Origin: Parachlamydiales bacterium
Lineage (GTDB): Bacteria; Chlamydiota; Chlamydiia; Chlamydiales; SM23-39
Assembly: GCA_016931275.1 (NCBI GenBank)
Contig: JAFGFA010000003.1
Span: forward strand, 1-64,000
Length of the DNA stretch: 64,000 nucleotides
Direction of reading: 5' to 3'
Shown here: piece by piece, positions 53,667-60,748 of the stretch
Layout of the letters: every line of letters begins with the position of its first letter
Numbering within the stretch: the first letter of the stretch is position 1
Position numbers and translations under genes: made by a program
The notes under the pieces: generated by a model
Seen by the model: the letters and a program-made list of their open reading frames with translations, nothing else
The model's database searches: none
What the model was told of the DNA's origin: nothing

Positions 53667-53690
53667 CAACAAGGTAAATGTACCTTGTTG
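53667..53690. promoter_or_regulatory. perfect 10-bp hairpin
   Basis: CAACAAGGTA (53667-53676), loop AATG, TACCTTGTTG (53681-53690): a perfect ten-base-pair stem. It is not followed by a T tract, which makes it unlike a simple terminator. Confidence 0.55.
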
Positions 53691-53694
53691 AATA

Positions 53695-53728
53695 GAATCT
53701 AAAATTGTTTTTTGGACTTTTTAGATTC
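53695..53728. promoter_or_regulatory. 10-bp hairpin with 14-base loop
   Basis: GAATCTAAAA (53695-53704) pairs perfectly with TTTTAGATTC (53719-53728). It starts only five bases after the preceding hairpin, so the two may stack in one RNA. Confidence 0.5.
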
Positions 53729-53757
53729 AACTTTTTAAGAATCCTAACGGATTCATG

Positions 53758-53809
53758 GAATTTTTAGGTGGCTGTCTCTTTTAATACGATAGCCTCCTTT
53801 AGGAAATTC
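53758..53809. promoter_or_regulatory. long imperfect hairpin
   Basis: GAATTT (53758-53763) pairs with AAATTC (53804-53809), and AGGTGGCTGTC (53766-53776) pairs with GATAGCCTCCT (53788-53798) with one mismatch and one wobble. The internal loop is asymmetric. Confidence 0.45.
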
Positions 53810-53840
53810 AATCTATGGCAGAAGAGATGTCATAGAAGGC

Positions 53841-53925
53841 TACTCTCATAGCCACAGAGGATAGGGAGGAGAAAGAATTCCCTCTCAGAGCCCCTATAGC
53901 TTTATCTATGGGAGTAGCTAAGAAG
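53841..53925. ncRNA. candidate structured RNA element with 14-bp closing stem
   Basis: GGCTACTCTCATAG pairs over 14 positions (two G-U wobbles) with CTATGGGAGTAGCT, enclosing about 55 bases that hold further short complementary segments (ATAGGG with CCCTAT, GGGA with TCCC). Together with the three hairpins upstream it forms a series of strong stems. The assignment as an RNA is only a suggestion; orientation is unknown. Confidence 0.35.
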
Positions 53926-53959
53926 AAATATTGTGCATCCAACACTTTTTTTATGGTGA

Positions 53960-54469
53960 ATGATGAGAGTACAAACTATTACACGTCTTCCAGAACAATT
54001 TTTTCATAAACCGGAAGTACAGGGTATTTTTGCTCATATCGGAGTTGTTGCAAGTAAAATTTTTTCTGCTTTAGCAAAATTTTTTTCCTATCTTTCTTCG
54101 AGCTGTACGCAACATCCTATAGCCGGGGGAATCATTGTTTCAGTTGCATTAATCTATCTATCATATGTAGCCATTTCTTTATGGAAAAAAAACAAACTCC
54201 TATCCGACATGATCCAGCTCATCAAAGAACGAAATTTTTTAATACAAAATTCCCCACCTGACACTTATCAAGCTTCTTACGGATCTAGACAAAAGTATGA
54301 TCAAGCAGTGCGATCGTATACAGATACAGCGGAACGTCTTAATACACGATCACAAGTCCTTCAAAACAAATTTCTAAGCCAAGGAATTTCTTTTCAAGAA
54401 AAAGCCTGGGCTATTTATCACGCTGTACTAAACAAGCTTCCCCTATTGCCGCAGGAAAAAACCACGTAA
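53960..54469 (+). CDS. hypothetical single-pass membrane protein
   Basis: A 169-residue protein with one clear membrane helix (GGIIVSVALIYLSYVAISLW, about residues 56-75) and a helical C-terminal half. No family is recognised. The region before it carries the structured intergenic element, and the downstream gene is convergent, ending eight bases away. Its position suggests no operon partner. Confidence 0.6.
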   Translation: MMRVQTITRLPEQFFHKPEVQGIFAHIGVVASKIFSALAKFFSYLSSSCTQHPIAGGIIVSVALIYLSYVAISLWKKNKLLSDMIQLIKERNFLIQNSPPDTYQASYGSRQKYDQAVRSYTDTAERLNTRSQVLQNKFLSQGISFQEKAWAIYHAVLNKLPLLPQEKTT

Positions 54470-54477
54470 AAATCTCT

Positions 54478-56601
54478 TCAATACGATACTTTTTTTACAA
54501 AAATACTGTGATCTTGTCTCTCGGTATATTGCCAGCTCCATGTCGGCTTTTGAATTTTGATCATTTTTATCTGAGGACTTCCCCTTTTATCTCCCCGGAT
54601 CTCCATGCGATACCCTTTTGGCACATAAAAAGAACATTCTCCGCTGAACGTTACATGAGAGGCGTAAAACTCTCCATTTCCTTCTATGAGAATATGACAT
54701 TTTTCCTGATAAGGATATTCTCCCTTCCAATAATTTTCCGTGGATAAAAGAGCCCCTTGATTTTTAATAACAACATGATGAAGGGTACATTTTCCTCCTT
54801 GATGAGAATAGGAGACCTGTCGGTTCTTTCCTCTATGCCCCATCACATCTTTTGCTTCAACCATAAGGCTTCCCGTCAAAGAGATATTCCGAATATCTGC
54901 CTCAGCAATCTGTAAGCGTAGTTCCGCCCCTAAAGCCAAAATCCCTTTCTGCATTTTTTGAGCAATAATAGAGTACAAAGGACCTAATGCGGGATGATAG
55001 AGAAACACCCATCCAGGACCTTCTTGTATAAATTGTTCAAAAGAAGGAAGCGTCGGATGGGTAATTTTCAGGATATTTAACAGTTCGCTCTGATTGATTA
55101 AAAGATCATAAAAGCATTTTTCCGGTGTTTCATGAGGAGTTTTCTCCGGATGAAATACTTTTTTCACTGTCGAGATGGTTTTTTTACGATCATTATAAGT
55201 GATAAACGTCTTGGTCATCTCATTTTTTTCAATAAAACTATCTGCAATATTCTGCATGATCGATTCCAATCGGCATATTTTTTTCTTGATAATTTTTTGT
55301 TCGAGATTAGGATAACGTATTGGTTTGGCATTGATCAACATACCGGGAAAAGGATTGTTCTGCACAGCCTCTTCAATTGCCTGTAAATCGGCAAATAAAA
55401 TATTCGTATTCGAAGGAAACTGGGAGTATTCACTTTCAGGATTCTCCTGCTTATCACAAATTCCATACTTGGAAAAATCGCAATATTCAATATTGGTCAA
55501 CGCAAACTCTTGGGGAGATCTTTCTATGAGAACATTAATTCCTTCCGCTGCCTTAAAAAGGCGAGGACAAGAAGCAAAACCAAATCTCATATTATGAGTG
55601 CATCCTATGCCAAGAAAAGCCAAAAGGCCATAATCTAGTCCAGCTACAGGATTATTAATCTGGCGAACGAGGGCTTTTTTTCTTCTTTGCGAGCGGAGCC
55701 AACAAAATATTCCATTTTCCTTTGCCAATTTCCATAATACGCCATGGCCTCCGGGCTTCATCAGCACTAAAGAAGGATTGCTAAAGCACCATTCCCCTTC
55801 CTCAGTCATTGTCGGGACCTGAGGCTGAATAAAAAACCGAATAGATTCTTTTTTTCTCCCAAACCAGTCGTTTTCCTCAAACTGATTTTGGATCCTTGCA
55901 TGATTATCATTTTCCTTGGAAGTCATAAGACAAATCGGCGTCATCAAACGACGTCGGAATAATTTATAATAAAGATATTCTTTGGCCTGCAAATCTTCGA
56001 TCAAGGTCGTTAAGAAAGTTTTCCCCGCAAAAGACATCATGCTTGCTGGAAGCTTTTTCAAGGTTTTCTCTTCACATAAATGCAACCGATCAGCCGCCCC
56101 TCCGACAACGTAAAATTCGCATAAGCACGGTAATTTTTTTAACCCGTTGATCACCTGCCGTCGGACAAAACTTGTGTTTTTAGAAATATTGCAAAAATCC
56201 GGCTTATGATAAGCGTGAACATCGGTTTTTTGTTTTTTTTTCTCAAGAAGAAGAGAGAGAACCTTGTAATGATATCCTATGATTCCTCCTATTTCCTTAT
56301 AAAAGCTCTCCACCAGCAAAAGTTCTTGTAAAAAAGAGCGTAGCTGCTCTTCTCCGATAGATCCCTTTTTTATGAATTGTAATAAGGGTTTTTCCTGTTG
56401 TAAGGCAATAAGAGACAAAAAAGCATAACTTAAATCAGGAGTCAGGTCTTGTAAAAACAGTCTTGCTTCCTGCGAAATTTTATGTTGAGGCACCGATTGA
56501 AGAATCATCGTCCGCTTCTGATCCAACGATGTCGCCTGCTGCAATTGAAGCACCAGGGGCTTCAACCATGTAATTTTTTCCTTAAGTAGACCTTCTTTCA
56601 T
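54478..56601 (-). CDS. UGP3-like nucleotidyltransferase-family protein
   Basis: A 707-residue protein. Residues about 160-370 contain pieces reminiscent of UDP-sugar pyrophosphorylases, especially the plant plastid UGP3 type: a degenerate nucleotide loop VVGGAADRL (165-173), PICLMTS (222-228), KPGGHG (282-287) and RQINNPVAGLDYGLLAFLGIG. The usual GGxGxRxG loop is altered. The N-terminal 150 residues are helical and the last 150 residues (about 555-700) have the short-strand pattern of a beta-helix. A role in UDP-sugar or glycan synthesis is inferred; the catalytic competence is uncertain. The gene stands alone between two divergent/convergent genes. Confidence 0.55.
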   Translation of the reverse strand: MKEGLLKEKITWLKPLVLQLQQATSLDQKRTMILQSVPQHKISQEARLFLQDLTPDLSYAFLSLIALQQEKPLLQFIKKGSIGEEQLRSFLQELLLVESFYKEIGGIIGYHYKVLSLLLEKKKQKTDVHAYHKPDFCNISKNTSFVRRQVINGLKKLPCLCEFYVVGGAADRLHLCEEKTLKKLPASMMSFAGKTFLTTLIEDLQAKEYLYYKLFRRRLMTPICLMTSKENDNHARIQNQFEENDWFGRKKESIRFFIQPQVPTMTEEGEWCFSNPSLVLMKPGGHGVLWKLAKENGIFCWLRSQRRKKALVRQINNPVAGLDYGLLAFLGIGCTHNMRFGFASCPRLFKAAEGINVLIERSPQEFALTNIEYCDFSKYGICDKQENPESEYSQFPSNTNILFADLQAIEEAVQNNPFPGMLINAKPIRYPNLEQKIIKKKICRLESIMQNIADSFIEKNEMTKTFITYNDRKKTISTVKKVFHPEKTPHETPEKCFYDLLINQSELLNILKITHPTLPSFEQFIQEGPGWVFLYHPALGPLYSIIAQKMQKGILALGAELRLQIAEADIRNISLTGSLMVEAKDVMGHRGKNRQVSYSHQGGKCTLHHVVIKNQGALLSTENYWKGEYPYQEKCHILIEGNGEFYASHVTFSGECSFYVPKGYRMEIRGDKRGSPQIKMIKIQKPTWSWQYTERQDHSIFVKKVSY

Positions 56602-56668
56602 ATGCTCTCTTCAAGAGTTAAGATTGCCATGAATCCGAGCAAAAACTCAAGTTTTTTACATAATTACT

Positions 56669-56697
56669 TTGACTAAAACCCCTTTCCACGCTAAAAA
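56669..56697 (+). promoter_or_regulatory. putative promoter of SWIB gene
   Basis: TTGACT (56669-56674), 17-base spacer, TAAAAA (56692-56697). This is a plausible sigma-70-type promoter about 50 bases before the start codon, followed by an AAGGAG ribosome binding site at 56729-56734. Confidence 0.5.
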
Positions 56698-56745
56698 TTA
56701 CATTGAGTATTAAATATTTTATCTTTGTAAAGGAGAGTAGAACTT

Positions 56746-57006
56746 ATGGTAACAACTAAACAAAAATCTAAATTTATGCAGCCCTTAAAAGTTAGCGATG
56801 ACCTGGCCGCTGTAATAGGAAAAGGACCACTTCCTCGTACAGAAGTGATCAAAAAAATATGGGCTTATATTAAAAAAAATCGCCTTCAAGACCCTAAAAA
56901 CAAACGCAATATTATTCCCGATGAAAAACTTGCAAAAGTATTCGGCGGTAAAAAAGCTATCAATATGTTTGAAATGACTAAAATCGTTAACAAACATCTA
57001 TCATAA
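56746..57006 (+). CDS. SWIB/MDM2 domain protein
   Basis: An 86-residue stand-alone SWIB domain, a fold otherwise found in eukaryotic chromatin remodellers and characteristic of chlamydiae among bacteria. The core LKVSDDLAAVIGKGPLPRTEVIKKIWAYIKKN is split by short loops, and the KAINMFEMTKIVNKHL helix ends the domain. A basic N-terminus precedes it. It may bind DNA or nucleoid proteins. It lies between prfB and ispD as in Chlamydia, and a hairpin terminator follows its stop, so it is a monocistronic gene. Confidence 0.93.
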   Translation: MVTTKQKSKFMQPLKVSDDLAAVIGKGPLPRTEVIKKIWAYIKKNRLQDPKNKRNIIPDEKLAKVFGGKKAINMFEMTKIVNKHLS

Positions 57007-57018
57007 TTACTCATTATT

Positions 57019-57060
57019 AATGCCCAAGAGTCTTTTGTCTTTTGGGCATTTTTATTTTTC
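57019..57060 (+). terminator. rho-independent terminator after SWIB gene
   Basis: AATGCCCAA (57019-57027) pairs with TTGGGCATT (57042-57050), followed by TTTATTTTT. A textbook intrinsic terminator. Confidence 0.85.
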
Positions 57061-57114
57061 ATAAAATTCATTTTTCTTTATAATTATTTAATTAATTTCG
57101 AATACAATCATACT

Positions 57115-57780
57115 ATGTATAAAGATCATTTTATCTCTGTGATATTATTAGCCGGCGGTCAGGGAAAGAGACTGGAATCTTTGATCCCCAAACAATTCCT
57201 TTCTTTAGGGGGAAAACTACTTGTCCTCTATAGTTATGAATTTTTTGATTCTCTTTCCTTTATAGATGAAATCATTATCGTCTGCGATCCCGATTATCGA
57301 CATCATTTCAAGGGGCGCAAAAAGATCTCCTTTGCCCTTCCAGGAAAAGAACGCCAAGACTCTCTGTTTTCCGCTCTGAAAAAAGTAGACGATGATAGCG
57401 ATTATGTCTGTATTCATGATGCAGCCCGCCCCTTTTTAGAAAAAATTGTAGTAGAAAAAGTCATCGAAGCCGGCATATGCTTTCAGGCCGCCGCCGTTGG
57501 AATCCCTGAAAAGAACACCCTTAAAATTGTCGATGACCATCATTTTGTCACCAAAACTCTTCCTAGAAAAGATCTATTTTCAATCCAAACTCCCCAAGTG
57601 ATCAAGACATCGCTTCTACAAGAAATCGCTAAAAAGCCTTCTATTCCAAGAGTAACGGATGACGTTGCCCTCCTAGAAGAAAATCATTTCCCCGTAAAAA
57701 TTGTATTAGGATCGGAAAAAAACTTCAAAATCACCACTTCTTTCGACTGGTTGATTGCTAACACTCTTGTCTCTTCATGA
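57115..57780 (+). CDS. ispD: 2-C-methyl-D-erythritol 4-phosphate cytidylyltransferase
   Basis: IspD transfers CMP to MEP in isoprenoid synthesis. The N-terminal VILLAGGQGKRL and the PKQFLSLGGK motif bind CTP, IHDAARPF holds the metal-binding residue, and IQTPQVIKTSLL and VTDDVALLEE complete the family motifs. 221 residues. Its stop overlaps the truA start by four bases (ATGA). Together with ispE at 10 kb it shows the MEP pathway is active. Confidence 0.96.
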   Translation: MYKDHFISVILLAGGQGKRLESLIPKQFLSLGGKLLVLYSYEFFDSLSFIDEIIIVCDPDYRHHFKGRKKISFALPGKERQDSLFSALKKVDDDSDYVCIHDAARPFLEKIVVEKVIEAGICFQAAAVGIPEKNTLKIVDDHHFVTKTLPRKDLFSIQTPQVIKTSLLQEIAKKPSIPRVTDDVALLEENHFPVKIVLGSEKNFKITTSFDWLIANTLVSS

Positions 57781-58553
57781 ACAAATATAAGCTAATCATA
57801 TCCTACGACGGCACGAATTATTCCGGATGGCAAATCCAACCCAACGCTCCGACCATACAAGAAACCATACAAGAAAACCTTTCCTTAATACTGCAAGAAA
57901 ACATTATCCTCATAGGAGCCGGCAGAACAGATGCCGGTGTGCATGCCAAAGGACAAGTAGCTCATTTTTCTTCATCAAAAAATTTTTCCCTTTCTCGGCT
58001 TTTATACTCCCTAAACTCTTTGCTGCCATTGGATATTCGTATCCTGGACATTTGTAACGTTCCCTCTTCTTTTCATGCTCGATATAGTGCTATTAAAAAA
58101 ACCTATGTCTATACAATTTATCAGGGAAAAATTGCGGATCCTTTTTCCTCTAGATACACATTATGGATCTCTAAAGACATTGATATTTCCCTTCTAAAAA
58201 AGGGAGCGGCCTGTTTTGTCGGCTCTCATAACTTTTCTGCTTTTGCCAATGAAGCCCATATTGGATGTGCCAAAAACAAACCGGTCAAAACCCTCTTTCG
58301 TATTGAGGTCACCCAGAACAATCCTCTTATTCATATCACTTTCGAAGGAAACGGATTTTTATACAAAATGGTGCGCAACATAGTAGGCACTCTTTTGCGT
58401 CTCCTCGATCAAAAAATTTCTCTTGAATCCATTCCGGAGCTTATCCGCTTACAAGATCGACGAAAAACACCGGCGCCGGCGCCGGCGCATGGATTAACCT
58501 TATTCTCTATCGAATATCCCATGTTGGAAAAAAGCATGGAAAGAAGAAAATAG
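57777..58553 (+). CDS. truA: tRNA pseudouridine synthase A
   Basis: TruA makes pseudouridine at positions 38-40 of tRNA anticodon arms. The catalytic D52 lies in GRTDAGVHA, and NFSAFAN and FLYKMVRNIVGTL are typical. 258 residues. Near the C-terminus an 18-base pure G/C run (58471-58488) encodes PAPAP, unusual in this AT-rich DNA. The last 54 bases overlap the end of the convergent HAD gene. Confidence 0.95.
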   Translation: MNKYKLIISYDGTNYSGWQIQPNAPTIQETIQENLSLILQENIILIGAGRTDAGVHAKGQVAHFSSSKNFSLSRLLYSLNSLLPLDIRILDICNVPSSFHARYSAIKKTYVYTIYQGKIADPFSSRYTLWISKDIDISLLKKGAACFVGSHNFSAFANEAHIGCAKNKPVKTLFRIEVTQNNPLIHITFEGNGFLYKMVRNIVGTLLRLLDQKISLESIPELIRLQDRRKTPAPAPAHGLTLFSIEYPMLEKSMERRK

Positions 58554-59180
58554 AACAGTTTTTTCCACTTTATCGGAATAAAGATCTAAAAAAGGAGTAA
58601 TGACAAACGCTTGTATTTTTGCATCTTTAAGAGCCTGATATCCTCGTAAGGTGTCTTCAAAACCCACTATCCGATCCCCCGTTTTCGCATATTTTTTTTG
58701 CGCCAACAAATAACTTTCAGGGTCCGGTTTTGCCATTACATAATCATGACGCAGAACATAGTGTTGCAGTTTGCCAAGAATTGGCTGTTTTTGCAGGACG
58801 ATAGCCACCTGCTCCTGAGAAGAATTCGTCACAACACAGGTTTTCTTACCGTGCTTATAAAGACTATCAATCAGCAGATCGACTCCCGGCATTAAAGAGA
58901 TCTGTGTCTCCGTCAAGAGCTCTATATATTTTTCTTTTTTTTGCTGATACAGCCTATCCCAAGAATACTTTTTCAAATGAGGATATTCCCGCATTAAAAC
59001 ATCTTGCAAGCTATAGGGCGGCATATGGGCGTAGGAAGCATACTTTTCCATATCCCATAAAAGATCTATATCATAGTACGCTAAGACCTGCCGATACGCC
59101 TCTTTATGAAGAGTCTCCGTATCTACAAGAAGCCCATCAAAATCAAACACAAAAAAATCAAAAAAATGTATCCATTGCAT
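58500..59180 (-). CDS. HAD superfamily hydrolase (beta-phosphoglucomutase/phosphatase type)
   Basis: A 226-residue HAD hydrolase. Motif I is DFDGLLVDTE (D13 and D15 are the nucleophile and acid/base), a helical cap follows, motif II is VVTNSS, and motif IV is GFEDTLRGY. The GLLVDTE form is common in beta-phosphoglucomutases and in sugar phosphatases of this subfamily; substrate is not known. In Chlamydia a HAD phosphatase also follows truA. Its end overlaps truA by 54 bases and its start is near the TrxR-Trx gene. Confidence 0.9.
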   Translation of the reverse strand: MQWIHFFDFFVFDFDGLLVDTETLHKEAYRQVLAYYDIDLLWDMEKYASYAHMPPYSLQDVLMREYPHLKKYSWDRLYQQKKEKYIELLTETQISLMPGVDLLIDSLYKHGKKTCVVTNSSQEQVAIVLQKQPILGKLQHYVLRHDYVMAKPDPESYLLAQKKYAKTGDRIVGFEDTLRGYQALKDAKIQAFVITPFLDLYSDKVEKTVLFSSFHAFFQHGIFDRE

Positions 59181-59183
59181 GGT

Positions 59184-60620
59184 CTATTGCAAACTATTTA
59201 AATAACGATCGATATCATCAGAGTTCTCCATGGTCTCCAATTTCTGCAAAATGCCTTGGATCGTGGTATACCCTTGTTTTTTAGCAATTTCTTTACCATG
59301 ACGATCAAAAAGAATCAAAGTAGGCATGGATCGAATCTGATATTTTTCGGTTAGTTCGTGTTGCCTATCGACATTCACTTTGACTATTCGAATTTTTCCT
59401 TGCAAAACACTCGATTTTTCTTCCAGTAAAGGCATTAAATAACGACAAGGACCGCACCAGGGAGCATAAAAATCGACAAAAACAGGTGTTTTCGTCTCTT
59501 GTAAAATTGTTTCCATTTCTTGAGGATTAGAAACTTCTAATAATCCTACGGAAGAACCTTGCGAAGGAGCTCTATCCTTTTTCATCAAATGCGCTATCGT
59601 CTGAGAAGAACCATGGTCATGAAGGATCTGTATCGCCGCATTAGCACCGCTAGATGCTGCGTTAAGCGCTTGTTTTATCAAGGGATGAGCAATATCCCCT
59701 ACTGCAAAAACACCAGAGAGAGAGGTCTCATTTCCCCTCTTAAGACGGATATATCCTTCTGGATCTAGAGGAAGTTTTCCTTGAAAAATCGCTGTATTGG
59801 GAACATGACCGATTGCTTCAAAAAGAGCTTTGACCAATAAGGGCCTTGTAACATGATTCTTAACATCTTGAATCTCTATTCCGACCATCTCTCCATCTGT
59901 CTCCAAAATCTTTTCAATTTGCGTATTATAAAGAACTGTAACATTAGGCTTTTTAGCAAGATTTTGAAAACGAGCTGTTCCGTGTCCCTTAAGCATATCT
60001 CTTCTGACAATAAGATATACTTCCTGTGCTATATTCGATAAATAGTCGGCTTCAATAATGGCGCTATCGCCTCCTCCGACTACTGCAACTTTTTGCTGAT
60101 GAAAGAATCCTCCGTCGCAAAGAGCACAATTATAGACTCCATTTGTCCAGAACTTTTCCTCTCCTGGAATATGCAATCTGCGAGGAGAGGATCCCATGGC
60201 AATAATGCAATTTTCTGCTAAAATCACCTGCGGTTTGGCATCTATGGAATTTTGGACAAAGACCTTATATGGGCGTTGAGAAAAGTCAATGTCAACCACT
60301 TCAGCAGGGAGAAATTGCGCTCCTAATTCTTCTATTTGCGTCCGTATTTTAGAGACTAGTTCCCATCCCGATATTTTTTTCTCTCCCGGCCAGTTTTCAA
60401 TCTGAGGGGATTGTTTTAATACCCCTCCTGCATCAGGTCCTTCAATAATCAGTGGAGTCAGTCCCCCTCTCAGAAGATTCAAAGCAGCTGTCTGTCCGCT
60501 AATACCACTGCCAAGGATCACCACCGGATGAATATTTTCTTTAGGAGATGTGGAAGGAAGATCCACGCGACTTCCTATAAGACAAAGACACGTAATAACA
60601 GCACGCCAAAATATCATCAT
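59184..60620 (-). CDS. trxB: thioredoxin reductase-thioredoxin fusion with N-terminal hydrophobic segment
   Basis: A single 478-residue protein. Residues about 30-340 are thioredoxin reductase: FAD motif GSGISG (37-42), NADPH motif GGGDSA (182-187), the redox dithiol CALC (165-168), and the AVGDIAHP FAD motif. Residues about 360-475 are a complete thioredoxin with WCGPC (388-392). A hydrophobic N-terminal segment (WRAVITCLCLIG, about 5-16) precedes, suggesting export or membrane attachment. Such fusions are known in Mycobacterium leprae, in the cytosol. Reducing power in the periplasm is an inference. Confidence 0.93.
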   Translation of the reverse strand: MMIFWRAVITCLCLIGSRVDLPSTSPKENIHPVVILGSGISGQTAALNLLRGGLTPLIIEGPDAGGVLKQSPQIENWPGEKKISGWELVSKIRTQIEELGAQFLPAEVVDIDFSQRPYKVFVQNSIDAKPQVILAENCIIAMGSSPRRLHIPGEEKFWTNGVYNCALCDGGFFHQQKVAVVGGGDSAIIEADYLSNIAQEVYLIVRRDMLKGHGTARFQNLAKKPNVTVLYNTQIEKILETDGEMVGIEIQDVKNHVTRPLLVKALFEAIGHVPNTAIFQGKLPLDPEGYIRLKRGNETSLSGVFAVGDIAHPLIKQALNAASSGANAAIQILHDHGSSQTIAHLMKKDRAPSQGSSVGLLEVSNPQEMETILQETKTPVFVDFYAPWCGPCRYLMPLLEEKSSVLQGKIRIVKVNVDRQHELTEKYQIRSMPTLILFDRHGKEIAKKQGYTTIQGILQKLETMENSDDIDRYLNSLQ

Positions 60621-60748
60621 GATTTCCTCAAAATCTTAGTGAAACTAAATTATATAATCATTACATTAAATTCTCAAATGCATTTGAGAAAAATTTTTTA
60701 TTTTATTAAATAATTAGTATAGGCGTAACAATAAAAAAAAGTTCACCA

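Larger units (their letters stand above)
53520..53959. other. hairpin-rich intergenic region
   Basis: About 440 bases between prfB and the next gene contain at least four strong hairpins, listed separately where clear, and no supported protein gene. It does not look like a protein-coding relic because both strands have frequent stops. It could encode a structured RNA or be a cluster of terminators or mobile-element debris. Confidence 0.6.

Noticed and set aside
53641-53925. tmRNA or RNase P RNA in the hairpin-rich region
   Set aside because: The tmRNA tag/acceptor ends and RNase P core motifs are absent; the region is reported only as an unassigned structured candidate.
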